Source of the DNA: Bacteroidota bacterium
Lineage (GTDB): Bacteria; Bacteroidota; Bacteroidia; UBA8524
Reading direction: 5' to 3'
Assembly: GCA_006226545.1 (NCBI GenBank)
Contig: SBGR01000063.1
Coordinates: 1-60,176 of the forward strand
DNA length: 60,176 nt
The first letter of the stretch is position 1. Each line of letters begins with the position of its first letter. Made by a program: the position numbers and the translations under genes. Under the pieces are notes generated by a model, which was not told the origin of the DNA, made no database searches, and saw only the letters and a program-made list of their open reading frames with translations. Shown in pieces: positions 17,426 to 26,511 of the stretch.

Positions 17426-20400
17426 ATGACTGTAGCCAGTATTGAAGTATACAAGCCGAAAAACAAAATCCGTATTGTCACAGCCGCCTCCCTCTTTGAT
17501 GGTCACGATGCAGCGATTAACATCATGCGCCGTATCATCCAAGCTTCCGGTGCTGAGGTTATTCACCTCGGTCACGACCGCAGCGCAGAAGAGGTAGTGA
17601 ATTGTGCCATTCAGGAAGATGCCAACGCCATTGCCATGACCAGCTACCAAGGTGGTCACGTGGAGTACTTTAAATACATGTTCGATTTGCTTCAGGAAAA
17701 GGGCTGTCCGCATATCCGCATCTTCGGAGGTGGGGGTGGCGTAATCCTTCCGGAAGAAATTGAAGAGCTGCATGCTTATGGAATCACGCGGATCTATTCA
17801 CCTGATGACGGACGTGCCTTAGGACTCCAAGGTATGATCAACGACCTTTTGGAGAAAAGCGATTACCCTACCGGTCGCGATTTAAACGGCGAGGTTAAAC
17901 ATATCCGCGAAAAAGACCCGAAGGTCATCGCTAAATTGATTTCAGCAGCTGAAAACAATCCGGAAGAATACCAAAAGGTACAGGATGATATTCACAAGCT
18001 GACAGATAAGGCCGCTCCGGTACTTGGTATCACCGGTACAGGTGGAGCAGGTAAGTCTTCTTTGGTAGATGAATTGGTGCGTCGTTTCTTAATCGATTTT
18101 GAAGACAAGAACATCGCTATCATCTCCGTAGACCCATCTAAGCGTAAAACAGGTGGAGCATTGCTCGGCGACCGTATCCGCATGAATGCCATTCGCAATT
18201 CTCGTGTTTACATGCGTTCACTCGCTACGCGTCAGAGTAATTTGGCCTTGAGTAAAAACGTACAAGAAACCGTTGATATCGTAAAAGCAGCCGGCTTCGA
18301 TTTGATTATCCTCGAAACCTCCGGTATTGGCCAGAGCGATACCGAAATCATGGACCATAGCGACGTGGCTTTGTACGTGATGACGCCGGAATACGGTGCG
18401 GCTACGCAGTTGGAGAAAATCGATATGCTCGATTTCGCCGACATGATTGCCATCAATAAATTTGACAAACGCGGCGCCTTGGATGCCTTGCGCGACGTGA
18501 AGAAACAATACAAACGTAACCACCAGTTGTGGGATACACCGGATGAGCAAATTCCGGTATACGGCACCATCGCTTCTCAGTTCAACGACCCGGGCATGAA
18601 CAGCCTCTACAAGGCATTGATGGATAAAATCGTGGAGAAGACTGGCGCTACTTTGCCGTCAACCTTTGAGATTACGGATGAGATGTCGGAAAAAATCTTC
18701 ATCATTCCACCGGCACGTACACGTTACCTCTCTGAGATTGCAGAAAACAACCGCGGTTACGATCAGTGGGTGGCCCAACAAGCCGATATCGCTGATAAAC
18801 TCTACAACTTGAACGGTACCATGGCGCAACTGGCTTCGTCTACTATCGACGACAAAGACCGCCTCATTAAAATCTTACAAGAGGAAGCAGCCAAGCTGGA
18901 GCTCGACTTCGATCCACGCAACAAACAATTGGTGCAGTCGTGGGCAGATAAATGCCAACAGTACAAGGATGAGTTCTTCATCTTTAAGGTGCGCGACAAA
19001 GAAATTAAGGTTAAAACACATACCGAATCACTTTCCCATAGCCAGATTCCAAAGGTGGCCACACCTAGGTTCAGAAGCTGGGGCGATATCATCCGCTGGA
19101 GTGCGCAAGAAAACTTCCCGGGTGAGTTCCCTTACACTGCGGGTATCTATCCGTTCAAACGCGAAGGAGAAGATCCAACCCGTATGTTCGCCGGAGAAGG
19201 CGGGCCGGAGCGTACCAATAAACGTTTCCACTACGTGTCGTTAGGCATGCCGGCTAAACGTTTGTCGACAGCCTTTGACTCAGTAACCCTCTACGGACAA
19301 GATCCTGCATACCGTCCGGATATCTACGGTAAAGTAGGTAACTCCGGTGTGAGCATCTGCTGTTTGGACGACGCCAAGAAACTCTACAGCGGTTTTGACC
19401 TTGCTGATCCAAAAACTTCCGTATCCATGACCATCAACGGTCCGGCTGCCATCATCACCGCTTTCTTTATGAACGCCGCGATTGACCAGCAGTGCGAGAA
19501 GTACATCAAAGCCAATGGCTTGGAAAAAGAAGTAGATGCAAAGATTGAAGCTATCTACAAAGCCAAAGGGCAGGAGCGTCCGCGTTACCAAGGTGAGTTG
19601 CCGGAAGGTAATGATGGCTTAGGTTTGATGTTGCTCGGTGTTACCGGCGACCAAGTATTGCCTGCCGATGTTTACAGCAAGATTAAAGTAGAAACCCTTA
19701 GCCAGGTACGTGGTACCGTTCAGGCAGATATCTTAAAAGAAGATCAGGCGCAGAATACCTGTATTTTCTCTACCGAATTCTCCTTGAGAGTGATGGGCGA
19801 CGTACAGGATTACTTCATCCACAACAAGGTGCGTAACTTCTATTCGGTGTCCATTTCCGGTTACCATATTGCTGAGGCGGGCGCAAACCCTATCACGCAG
19901 TTGGCCTTTACCTTAGCGAACGGCTTTACCTACGTGGAGTATTACTTGAGTCGCGGTATGAACATCAACGATTTCGCGCCGAACTTGAGTTTCTTCTTCT
20001 CCAACGGTATCGATCCGGAATACGCGGTAATTGGTCGTGTGGCACGCCGCATCTGGGCCAAAGCGATGAAGCAAAAATACGGAGCAAACGAGCGTAGTCA
20101 GATGTTGAAGTACCATATTCAAACTTCAGGTCGTTCATTGCACGCACAAGAAATCGACTTTAACGATATCCGCACTACGTTGCAAGCCCTTTACGCGATT
20201 TACGATAACTGTAACTCGCTTCATACCAATGCATACGATGAGGCAATCACCACGCCGACTGAAGAGTCAGTGCGCAGAGCGATGGCCATTCAGTTGATTA
20301 TCAACCGTGAGTTGGGCTTAGCGAAGAATGAGAATCCGTTGCAAGGTTCTTTCATCATTGAAGAATTAACTGATTTGGTAGAAGAAGCTGTTTTGACTGA

Positions 20401-20809
20401 ATTCGATCGCATCTCTGAAAGAGGTGGGGTATTGGGAGCGATGGAGACCATGTACCAACGTAACCAGATTCAGGAAGAGAGCTTGTACTACGAAACCTTG
20501 AAGCATACAGGTGAGATGCCAATCATTGGCGTGAATACCTTCTTGAGCAGCAAGGGTTCGCCTACGGTGATTCCGCAAGAGGTTATCCGTTCTACTACGG
20601 AGGAGAAAGAGTACCAGATCAATATGCTAGCGAAATTGCATGCACGCAGTGAAGAGGATGCAAGCAATAAGCTTCGCGACTTGCAAGAGGCGGCTATTCA
20701 AAACCGCAATATGTTTGAGCAATTGATGGATACAGTGAAGTTCTGTTCTTTGGGACAGATCACGCAATCTTTGTTTGAAGTAGGCGGACAGTACCGCCGT
20801 AACATGTAG
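17426..20809 (+). CDS. icmF: Fused acyl-CoA mutase IcmF (B12-binding, G-protein and mutase domains)
   Basis: A 1127-residue adenosylcobalamin enzyme that interconverts isobutyryl-CoA and butyryl-CoA or related acyl-CoAs by carbon-skeleton rearrangement, with a built-in chaperone GTPase. Domain order is that of IcmF: B12-binding domain first (DGHDAAIN, likely cobalt ligand His27), MeaB-like G domain with P-loop GTGGAGKS at 204-211 and [14 protein letters not shown], then the TIM-barrel mutase from about 567 ([23 protein letters not shown]). Plain methylmalonyl-CoA mutases lack the internal G domain and order the parts differently. The ATG at 17426 is chosen over the TTG at 17405 because of the -7 box there. 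The exact substrate (isobutyryl, pivalyl or isovaleryl) cannot be read by eye. Confidence 0.93.
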   Translation: MTVASIEVYKPKNKIRIVTAASLFDGHDAAINIMRRIIQASGAEVIHLGHDRSAEEVVNCAIQEDANAIAMTSYQGGHVEYFKYMFDLLQEKGCPHIRIFGGGGGVILPEEIEELHAYGITRIYSPDDGRALGLQGMINDLLEKSDYPTGRDLNGEVKHIREKDPKVIAKLISAAENNPEEYQKVQDDIHKLTDKAAPVLGITGTGGAGKSSLVDELVRRFLIDFEDKNIAIISVDPSKRKTGGALLGDRIRMNAIRNSRVYMRSLATRQSNLALSKNVQETVDIVKAAGFDLIILETSGIGQSDTEIMDHSDVALYVMTPEYGAATQLEKIDMLDFADMIAINKFDKRGALDALRDVKKQYKRNHQLWDTPDEQIPVYGTIASQFNDPGMNSLYKALMDKIVEKTGATLPSTFEITDEMSEKIFIIPPARTRYLSEIAENNRGYDQWVAQQADIADKLYNLNGTMAQLASSTIDDKDRLIKILQEEAAKLELDFDPRNKQLVQSWADKCQQYKDEFFIFKVRDKEIKVKTHTESLSHSQIPKVATPRFRSWGDIIRWSAQENFPGEFPYTAGIYPFKREGEDPTRMFAGEGGPERTNKRFHYVSLGMPAKRLSTAFDSVTLYGQDPAYRPDIYGKVGNSGVSICCLDDAKKLYSGFDLADPKTSVSMTINGPAAIITAFFMNAAIDQQCEKYIKANGLEKEVDAKIEAIYKAKGQERPRYQGELPEGNDGLGLMLLGVTGDQVLPADVYSKIKVETLSQVRGTVQADILKEDQAQNTCIFSTEFSLRVMGDVQDYFIHNKVRNFYSVSISGYHIAEAGANPITQLAFTLANGFTYVEYYLSRGMNINDFAPNLSFFFSNGIDPEYAVIGRVARRIWAKAMKQKYGANERSQMLKYHIQTSGRSLHAQEIDFNDIRTTLQALYAIYDNCNSLHTNAYDEAITTPTEESVRRAMAIQLIINRELGLAKNENPLQGSFIIEELTDLVEEAVLTEFDRISERGGVLGAMETMYQRNQIQEESLYYETLKHTGEMPIIGVNTFLSSKGSPTVIPQEVIRSTTEEKEYQINMLAKLHARSEEDASNKLRDLQEAAIQNRNMFEQLMDTVKFCSLGQITQSLFEVGGQYRRNM

Positions 20810-21917
20810 GGCAAGGCGTAAACGTTGCCGTTGGACTGTAGAACCGTTTGACTGATCTGCTCTCGGTTCTTAGCTCCTTGCTTTTGGAACTTGGAACTTG
20901 TTTTTTAGTTCTTGGAACTTGTTTTTTGGAACTTGGAATTTGGTTCTTGAATATCGCATTGACTCAACCTAAATCTCAACCTTAACCTTAACCTTATTCC
21001 TTATCACCACTCTCTCAGCCTGAGAATACACGCTATCAGCCTGATAGACTTTTGACAATGGGCTCGAAAATGCGTTTGACTTAACCTGTTCAGAATGAGG
21101 AAGATGTGTTAATTGGCCTATTCTGGAACTAGCCTTGAACTATACAAAGCCAAGGTAAATCTTATTACACTTGGTTTCATTAGGTTCAGGAGAAAGCGTA
21201 ATGCATTCGAGGGGGGGATAACTTGAATGCTTATTTAATCCCGTTTTCTCATTCAAAGAAAAAGCCGCTAAAAGCGGCTTTTTCATTTTACTCCCGAAGG
21301 AGGATTACACACAGATTGGTTTAAACCCATTAAAAACCAATCCCCACTCTGGCCGGCCCAAACCGGCCAAAATCTTCTGTAAGTTTAGGTGTACTTACTT
21401 ACTATTTTTCTTTTCAATGAAGCCATTCCTGACTTCCTGCCGAAATATACTTATTCCGATGTTTTAATCAACTTATGCAGGCCTGTTTTTACATCAACTG
21501 AACGAATAATGTCCGAAACGTGACAAGAACAACCTGTTTGTATTCATTCTTTAAGCAAATGGTATACCTGAATGGGAACTTTTTTAATTTCAATTAAAAT
21601 TGAGTTGAATTACGCTTAACTCTAGGCTTTTATCCTGACTTAGTGGCAGTTCAAGAATGGGTCTGAGAACTTTAAAATCAAGAAAAGCCGAATGAACGGC
21701 TTTTCTCAAGAATGAACCCCCCAAGCGAACCTGGGTAATAGTATGTCTGCTCCCTGTTTTGCAATCCCTACCGGAATGCAAATGTGAAACTAGTAAATGT
21801 GGAATGTTAAGAATTGAAAAATTGACGAAACACAGTTTTGAAACGGCAAACGATAACCGGGAATGTGTGTATCGGTAAATGACTCATTTTCTGAGTTGAA
21901 CAATGGCGCTTGGCAGC
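20810..21917. other. Gene-poor 1.1-kb stretch with simple repeats and hairpins
   Basis: I find no convincing protein gene. Positions 20875-20950 hold several copies of TTGGAACTT with TTCTTGGAACTTGTTTTTT spacers. Positions 20975-20998 hold a run of AACCTT hexamers like that at 24097-24140. A strong terminator-like hairpin at 21259-21284 lies 450 bp after icmF with no gene in between, which would fit the end of a small RNA. A perfect 10-bp stem (AGAAAAGCCG/CGGCTTTTCT) lies at 21681-21706, and GGCCGG/CCGGCC repeats lie near 21350-21368. Confidence 0.5.
21259..21284 (+). terminator. Orphan Rho-independent terminator
   Basis: AAAGCCGCT-AAA-AGCGGCTTT followed by a T tract. It has no adjacent upstream gene. 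It could end a long icmF 3' UTR or a non-coding RNA starting around 21.0-21.2 kb. Confidence 0.7.
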
Positions 21918-22178
21918 TTAATCATCTGATCTACCTATCAGTCGGCCGAAGAAGGTGCTCGGTCTTTCTTTCTTCCAAACGTAGACATTCAGAAGCACGC
22001 CACCAATACAACCTAAGACCAAAAGCGAGACTACCGGAATGCTCCAAATGGAATCTTGATGGCTAAAAAAGAGCGCAGCTAAAAGTATCGCAAGAAAAAC
22101 CGGTGATAAGAAAAGCATGAGGGTATAAAAGACTTCCACCATGAAAGCAATGAAATCGAATAAATCTGGTTTTTCCAT
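21918..22178 (-). CDS. Small membrane protein
   Basis: An 86-residue protein with two predicted membrane helices (VEVFYTLMLFLSPVFLAILLA and IPVVSLLVLGCIGGVLLNVYV) and a charged C-terminus (WKKERPSTFFGRLIGR). I do not recognise a family. The start at 22178 is the only sensible ATG. A 42-bp tandem repeat lies immediately upstream, between this gene and the divergent gene at 22454. Confidence 0.55.
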   Translation of the reverse strand: MEKPDLFDFIAFMVEVFYTLMLFLSPVFLAILLAALFFSHQDSIWSIPVVSLLVLGCIGGVLLNVYVWKKERPSTFFGRLIGRSDD

Positions 22179-22213
22179 AAAGTAAAAATACGGAATAGCC
22201 TATACTTTTCCAA

Positions 22214-22363
22214 GTTGAGACGCCACACTTGGCGTCCGGAATAGAATAAATCCTTGTTGAGACGCCACGCTTGGCGTCTGTAATAGATTAAATCCTTGTT
22301 GGAACGCCACACTTGGCGTCCGGAATAGAATAAATCCTTGTTGAGACGCCAAGCGTGGCGTCA
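22214..22363. repeat. Four tandem 42-bp hairpin repeats
   Basis: Units start at 22214, 22256, 22298 and 22340, a strict 42-bp period. Each carries a palindrome of the type GACGCCA-n4-TGGCGTC, with linker GGAATAGAATAAATCC. The fourth unit keeps the palindrome but inverts its loop (AGCG for CGCT) and loses the linker. There are no unique spacers, so this is not a CRISPR array. It sits between divergent genes. Confidence 0.85.
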
Positions 22364-22453
22364 CAACTGAATTCTAAATAAAACTATCACTAAAAAAATC
22401 TCCTTTTTTAACTACGCCACGTTCTGTCGTATAGTTGCTCCAATCTTTGTATC

Positions 22454-22945
22454 ATGAATAACATGATATGGCTATACTGGGGAGCACGTGAAGCATGGAC
22501 TTCCCGCAGATCACTTGAAGAAGGAAAACTGTTTTTCCCTTTTGAAGATGTAAACATCGACTTTAGCGCAGCTGGCAATGAAACCTTGGTAAGCCTTGCC
22601 TTGGAAGACTTGGATCCACCCTTGAGTAATCCTGAGTTTGCAGCGAGAAGCATTGATTTATTAGCGAACGGCATGAAACCGGGCGACTGGATTATCATTC
22701 CGGGTAAGTTTCAGACTTTGTACCACATGGGAGAGATTCAAGGCGACTATACCTACGAATTCGATGCAGATTACGGATTACACCATTCACGCAAAGTAGA
22801 TTGGTTTGTACGCGATGTGCCTGCTTCGGCTTTGCCAATGTCGCTTATCACTACGATTACTGCATCGCTAAATGAGCCTTTGATGTTAGAACCTAAACAA
22901 AGCTTAGAGGTATTGAGTAATTATAAAATGGCAGTGGGTTTTTAA
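22454..22945 (+). CDS. Protein with Mrr/EVE-like N-terminal restriction-associated domain
   Basis: A 163-residue cytoplasmic protein. Residues 70-125 contain GDWIIIPGKFQTLYHMG, GEIQGDYTYEF and SRKVDWFVRDVPASALP. This order (GD.vv.P, iGeI.GdY.Y, R.V.Wl..dvPr..l) is typical of the PUA/EVE-like domain in front of Mrr and McrB-type modification-dependent nucleases. Here it stands alone with no nuclease or GTPase domain, so it may be a free reader domain. The start could be 22454 or the ATG three codons later. A near -7 box (AATCTTTG) lies just upstream. Confidence 0.55.
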   Translation: MNNMIWLYWGAREAWTSRRSLEEGKLFFPFEDVNIDFSAAGNETLVSLALEDLDPPLSNPEFAARSIDLLANGMKPGDWIIIPGKFQTLYHMGEIQGDYTYEFDADYGLHHSRKVDWFVRDVPASALPMSLITTITASLNEPLMLEPKQSLEVLSNYKMAVGF

Positions 22946-22994
22946 GCGATTTCTTGCATGGCTTTTGTCTTTCTGAGTAAAATTGCATTCGCCT

Positions 22995-23615
22995 ATGTGG
23001 AAATCCTATTTTATTGCATTCGCCTTGTGTGGTGTTTTTATCGCCTCTTGCTCCACAGCCAAGGTTCAAACGAATGCGCAGACCCGTGCCTTAGCTCAGA
23101 AACACACGAAGATTGCCATTTTACCGACAGGCATTCACCTCACGTATAGCCGAGGCGTTTCGCCTGTCTATGATAAACAGGAATTGGAATCGTTAAGTAA
23201 ACGGATAAGCCTGGAACTCTACTGGCAGCTGCTTGAGAAAATTGCCAAAAGCAATTCAAGTCTGCTGGTTCAGAATACCGAACAAACTAGTGCAGTCTAT
23301 GCCAAACTGATGAAAACGGATTCGTTTTATAGTCCGCAAGAGCTCTGCAAACGCTTTGGTGTAGATGCCATTATCAAGCTAGAGGTCTTTTCAGATCAAT
23401 TGATGAGCAGCCGGGATATTAGTCGCATGGATTCTACGGCTCTGCGAAAAGCTGTGGTTGAAAGCACAACTTACTATGCCAGCTTGTTTGAGCCTTCTCG
23501 TGAAGCAGCAATCTGGACTTACAAAGGAGAATATGCGAGGGGTTATGCCGCTACGCCGGGAAACACGTTTGCTAGCATCAGCTACGACCTAGTTAAAAAA
23601 TTACCTTACTGGTAG
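22995..23615 (+). CDS. Lipoprotein of unknown function
   Basis: The ATG at 22995 gives MWKSYFIAFALCGVFIASC, a lipoprotein signal with lipobox IASC. An in-frame TTG at 22983 would add only four residues. The mature part (about 188 residues) has KHTKIAILPTGIHLTY and later FGVDAIIKLEVFSDQLMS, resembling the fold of lipoproteins that assemble on outer-membrane complexes (TolB-N/GNA1162-like: an IAILP strand, then a helix and G(V/A)DAII). It is probably periplasmic. It converges with the minus-strand gene at 23619, with 3 bp between the two stop codons. Confidence 0.65.
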   Translation: MWKSYFIAFALCGVFIASCSTAKVQTNAQTRALAQKHTKIAILPTGIHLTYSRGVSPVYDKQELESLSKRISLELYWQLLEKIAKSNSSLLVQNTEQTSAVYAKLMKTDSFYSPQELCKRFGVDAIIKLEVFSDQLMSSRDISRMDSTALRKAVVESTTYYASLFEPSREAAIWTYKGEYARGYAATPGNTFASISYDLVKKLPYW

Positions 23616-23618
23616 TTC

Positions 23619-24077
23619 TCAAGTTAAAAGTACCACACCCAACTGCATCAAGAACCCGAGCGTAAAGAGCACTGCGCCAATAAACAAGGCAATGCGTCGG
23701 GTTTCATTTTCATGTATCAAACGGAGAATCAAAGGAACCGCCATTTTATGGTAGAGCCAGTTGTTTATTTTCTTGTAAAAAGCGATGAGTAAAAAGTAGA
23801 GCGTAGAGGCTATGCCCAGCTCAATATAAAACTGCATGATTTCCGCTTTTTCTATACCCTCATTGCCGGCCTTGATTCCTTTGAAAAGTGCGCCCACCAC
23901 GTAAAAGGCCACGTAGAAACCAATCAAGGTTAGAATGAGAACCAAGGGCAGGCGACTGAAAAACTTGGTGAGTCCTTTTTCCAATCTCCCCATGGTAGTT
24001 GCCCCCAGCAACTCAGGAGCCGCAAACCAAAAAGCCAAAAATTGGAGGATTAGTCCAAGGGCATTTATCCATTTCAT
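23619..24077 (-). CDS. Four-helix membrane protein
   Basis: The ATG at 24077 (MKWINALGLILQF) is preferred. A longer reading from 24155 runs through the AAGGTT hexamer repeat and would add a meaningless NLNLNLN stretch. The 152-residue product has about four membrane helices (near 5-20, 43-69, 84-105 and 130-150) with short loops and is probably in the inner membrane. I do not recognise a family. Confidence 0.6.
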   Translation of the reverse strand: MKWINALGLILQFLAFWFAAPELLGATTMGRLEKGLTKFFSRLPLVLILTLIGFYVAFYVVGALFKGIKAGNEGIEKAEIMQFYIELGIASTLYFLLIAFYKKINNWLYHKMAVPLILRLIHENETRRIALFIGAVLFTLGFLMQLGVVLLT

Positions 24078-24096
24078 ACGGACAAGATAAGGAATG

Positions 24097-24140
24097 GGGT
24101 TGAGGTTAAGGTTAAGGTTAAGGTTGATGTTGATGTTGAG
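24097..24140. repeat. AAGGTT hexamer tandem repeat
   Basis: About four GGTTAA-type hexamers followed by diverged GGTTGATGTTGATGTTGAGG. The same hexamer on the other strand occurs at 20975-20998. It lies just upstream of the gene starting at 24077. Confidence 0.75.
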
Positions 24141-24299
24141 GATTAAGCAAGCCAACTATAGCCCATATTTCATTTCTATTTAGTTGTTCAAGTGACTAGT
24201 TATGAATTCTGTTAGGCTTGATTATTCACATTCTCTTAATAATCAATATGTCGAGGTAGTTCAGTTAGCTTCTACATTGCTTCCCTTAACCCATATAAA

Positions 24300-25406
24300 A
24301 TGAAACTACACTCTACACCATTGAAACCGAGGCGATTCGCCATGTTTGCTAAATTGGCAATGCTGATGGTATTGCTATTTGCCGTTCAAAACTCCTTTGC
24401 AGCCTATTATTGGCAAATGACCAAAGTTACTACAGCCACAGGCGGTGGCCAAACCTATTGTCAATATGCTACAGCCAATCCTTTAACCATAGGAATTGAA
24501 CAATGCTCAGGCGGGATAACCCAGCCCCATTATACCACCACAGTGATGGCTACTTGGTACGCAAACACAAGCAATTCCAACCAGAATGGAACACCGGTCC
24601 AGCAGTATTTAATGTCGACCCAGAAACTGTTTGGTTACACAATTGATTGGACACCTCCAACAAATGATACCGGTACTTTGTACTATTATGTTGAGTTTAC
24701 TGATCCATCTATGACTACCTGTGGATTCACCGACACGCTTCGCAGTGAGGCACAATCGGTTACTGTAATCCCGGTTTCAAAATATGTGGATGTTCAAACT
24801 GCCTGTTATTCCCTTACTTGGATAGATGGTAATGTGTATACAGAAAGTGATACTACGGCAACTTTTATTTTTCCGGGTGCTTCAGCCAATGGCTGCGATT
24901 CCATTATTTACCTCAAGCTTACTATCGACACCATTAGCGATAGATCAACCTCGGTAAATGGCTTTACCATTTCTGCAGGACTTGCAAATGCTTCGTATCA
25001 GTGGCTGAATTGCGACGATAATTACAGCAAAATGGAGGGTGAAACCGGTCAGTCTTTTACAGCCGATGCGAATGGAAACTACGCTGTTCAGATTACAGAG
25101 AATGGCTGCACCGATACGTCTGATTGTGTTACCATTACCGGGGTGGGATTTGGCCAATCGCCCATTAAAGGTTCAGTGCTTTTGTATCCAAACCCGACAA
25201 AAGGAACCATTCATTTGGTGTTTAGTGAGAACCAATCAAGTGTAACCATAAGTGTGCGTTCCATTGCTGGTCAATTGTTGAGTGAAGTGGATTTCCATTC
25301 AGTAAACGAGGCAGCCATTGTTATTGCAGAGACACCGGGCATCTATTTTATTGAAATAGAAGATGCAGCAGGGAATAAAACCATTCGAAGAATTACAAAA
25401 GAATAA
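24300..25406 (+). CDS. T9SS cargo protein with SprB-like short repeats
   Basis: A 368-residue secreted protein. The signal peptide, about residues 1-34, ends NSFAA after a basic start. The middle contains CYSLTWIDGNVYTESDTTA followed by GCDSIIYLKLTI, a motif that recurs in Bacteroidota adhesins. Next comes a segment with ASYQWLNCDDNYSKMEG and ENGCTDTSDCVTI (an Ig-like cysteine-containing module). The C-terminus (LLYPNPTKGTIHLVF to NKTIRRITKE) is a T9SS type A sorting domain. It is probably displayed on or released from the cell surface. It stands alone with its own terminator. Confidence 0.8.
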   Translation: MKLHSTPLKPRRFAMFAKLAMLMVLLFAVQNSFAAYYWQMTKVTTATGGGQTYCQYATANPLTIGIEQCSGGITQPHYTTTVMATWYANTSNSNQNGTPVQQYLMSTQKLFGYTIDWTPPTNDTGTLYYYVEFTDPSMTTCGFTDTLRSEAQSVTVIPVSKYVDVQTACYSLTWIDGNVYTESDTTATFIFPGASANGCDSIIYLKLTIDTISDRSTSVNGFTISAGLANASYQWLNCDDNYSKMEGETGQSFTADANGNYAVQITENGCTDTSDCVTITGVGFGQSPIKGSVLLYPNPTKGTIHLVFSENQSSVTISVRSIAGQLLSEVDFHSVNEAAIVIAETPGIYFIEIEDAAGNKTIRRITKE

Positions 25407-25430
25407 CGCTCACTTATTCAGAATCCAACT

Positions 25431-25460
25431 AAGCCATCCGTAATTTTCGGGTGGCTTTTA
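25431..25460 (+). terminator. Rho-independent terminator
   Basis: AAGCCATCCG pairs with CGGGTGGCTT around a short loop, followed by TTATTG. It lies 24 bp after the stop of the T9SS gene ending at 25406. Confidence 0.75.
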
Positions 25461-25603
25461 TTGTTTCCAACTACCCTCCAAATCCCCTAGACTTGCTGCT
25501 TCACAAACTACAGAAACTAAGTAGTTCCGAAAAGCAGGGTTAAACAGAACTTGCTGCTTGAATTGTTAGCGATAATACTTCAAACCAAAACCCTGTTAAG
25601 CCC

Positions 25604-26200
25604 ATGTTGTTATCTGCTCTAACTAAGTTTCGCTTTTTAGCGATAGCCTTGGTTGCTGTGACATTCACTTCTTGTGCAAGCCTGTCTACATTCAGACTAA
25701 ACGAACAAACAGAAAACTGGCACTTCGTAGAAATTCGTTCAGCCGAAAGCGAGGAGTTATTCACTCAGCTTCAAGGCGCCTTAGCTTACCGTGAGTGGTA
25801 TATGCGGGAGATGGACCATTGCCGCATCAAACTCTCCATCGATTCAAAACATGTAGAACTAGGTTCTCGCTATAGCTTTCACCTTTCCTTACCCGATACC
25901 CCAATGAGCTTAAAAGCCCGCAAGTCGGACTGTACAGAAGGTCCGTGTTTCGCACCCGGGCAATGGATGTGGGACATTGGCACCCGGAAACACCTTTCCG
26001 GATTTGTAGGTAAACTGGTGGTGTCCATTCGGAATACACAAACCGGACAAGAAATCGGTCAAGGTTTATTGAAACTAAACCCTTGGCAAGAGGGCGGTGA
26101 TTACAGTCGCCCAACCCAACCACTTCAGGTTAATTTCTTGTTCAGCTGTGCTTTAGCCGCAAGTATATTATTGATCATTAGCCGTTTGTTTCGAATTTAA
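25604..26200 (+). CDS. Lipoprotein with C-terminal membrane helix
   Basis: A 198-residue protein with lipoprotein signal MLLSALTKFRFLAIALVAVTFTSC (lipobox FTSC). The mature domain is beta-rich with charged loops (RLNEQTENWHFVEIRSA, MSLKARKSDCTEGPCFAPGQW). The last 20 or so residues form a hydrophobic helix (FLFSCALAASILLIISRLF) ending in basic residues. A lipid anchor plus a C-terminal helix is an odd topology. No family is recognised. The small gene at 26246 follows closely. Confidence 0.6.
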   Translation: MLLSALTKFRFLAIALVAVTFTSCASLSTFRLNEQTENWHFVEIRSAESEELFTQLQGALAYREWYMREMDHCRIKLSIDSKHVELGSRYSFHLSLPDTPMSLKARKSDCTEGPCFAPGQWMWDIGTRKHLSGFVGKLVVSIRNTQTGQEIGQGLLKLNPWQEGGDYSRPTQPLQVNFLFSCALAASILLIISRLFRI

Positions 26201-26245
26201 TTTTACGCGACAAGTTTTGGCGTAGTCTAGCTCGAACTTCGAGTT

Positions 26246-26431
26246 ATGAATTCACCATTTGTACAGTATCAGCATTTATCAGACGAGCTGTTGGAGATGC
26301 TGGAAGCCTTTGAAATTAAGCTACGCAACAGCAGCCTCAAGCTTAAAAAAGCCCAATACTACGAAGAAGCCCAGAAGGCGCAGCAGCTGCTAGACCGCCT
26401 GCATGCTTGGAATAAGGAGTTGGATCAGTAA
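26246..26431 (+). CDS. Small helical protein
   Basis: A 61-residue protein, almost entirely predicted helix with coiled-coil spacing (LSDELLEMLEAFEIKLRN, YYEEAQKAQQLLDRLHAW). It is similar in style to UVR or HU-like helper peptides, but no family is recognised. The ATG at 26246 is the only good start. It is probably cytoplasmic. Confidence 0.5.
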   Translation: MNSPFVQYQHLSDELLEMLEAFEIKLRNSSLKLKKAQYYEEAQKAQQLLDRLHAWNKELDQ

Positions 26432-26511
26432 GATCAAACTTCGTTAAACACGCCCAATTAGTTTTCTGCTATGCCAGGCTTCGCTAAGTGGTATATTTGG
26501 CTCTTGAGTTT

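Noticed and set aside
22214-22363. CRISPR array
   Set aside because: Units are tandem with a fixed 42-bp period and no unique spacers; no cas genes are near.
24078-24155. Earlier start for the four-helix membrane protein
   Set aside because: The added residues come from the hexamer repeat (NLNLNLN) and break the normal N-terminus.
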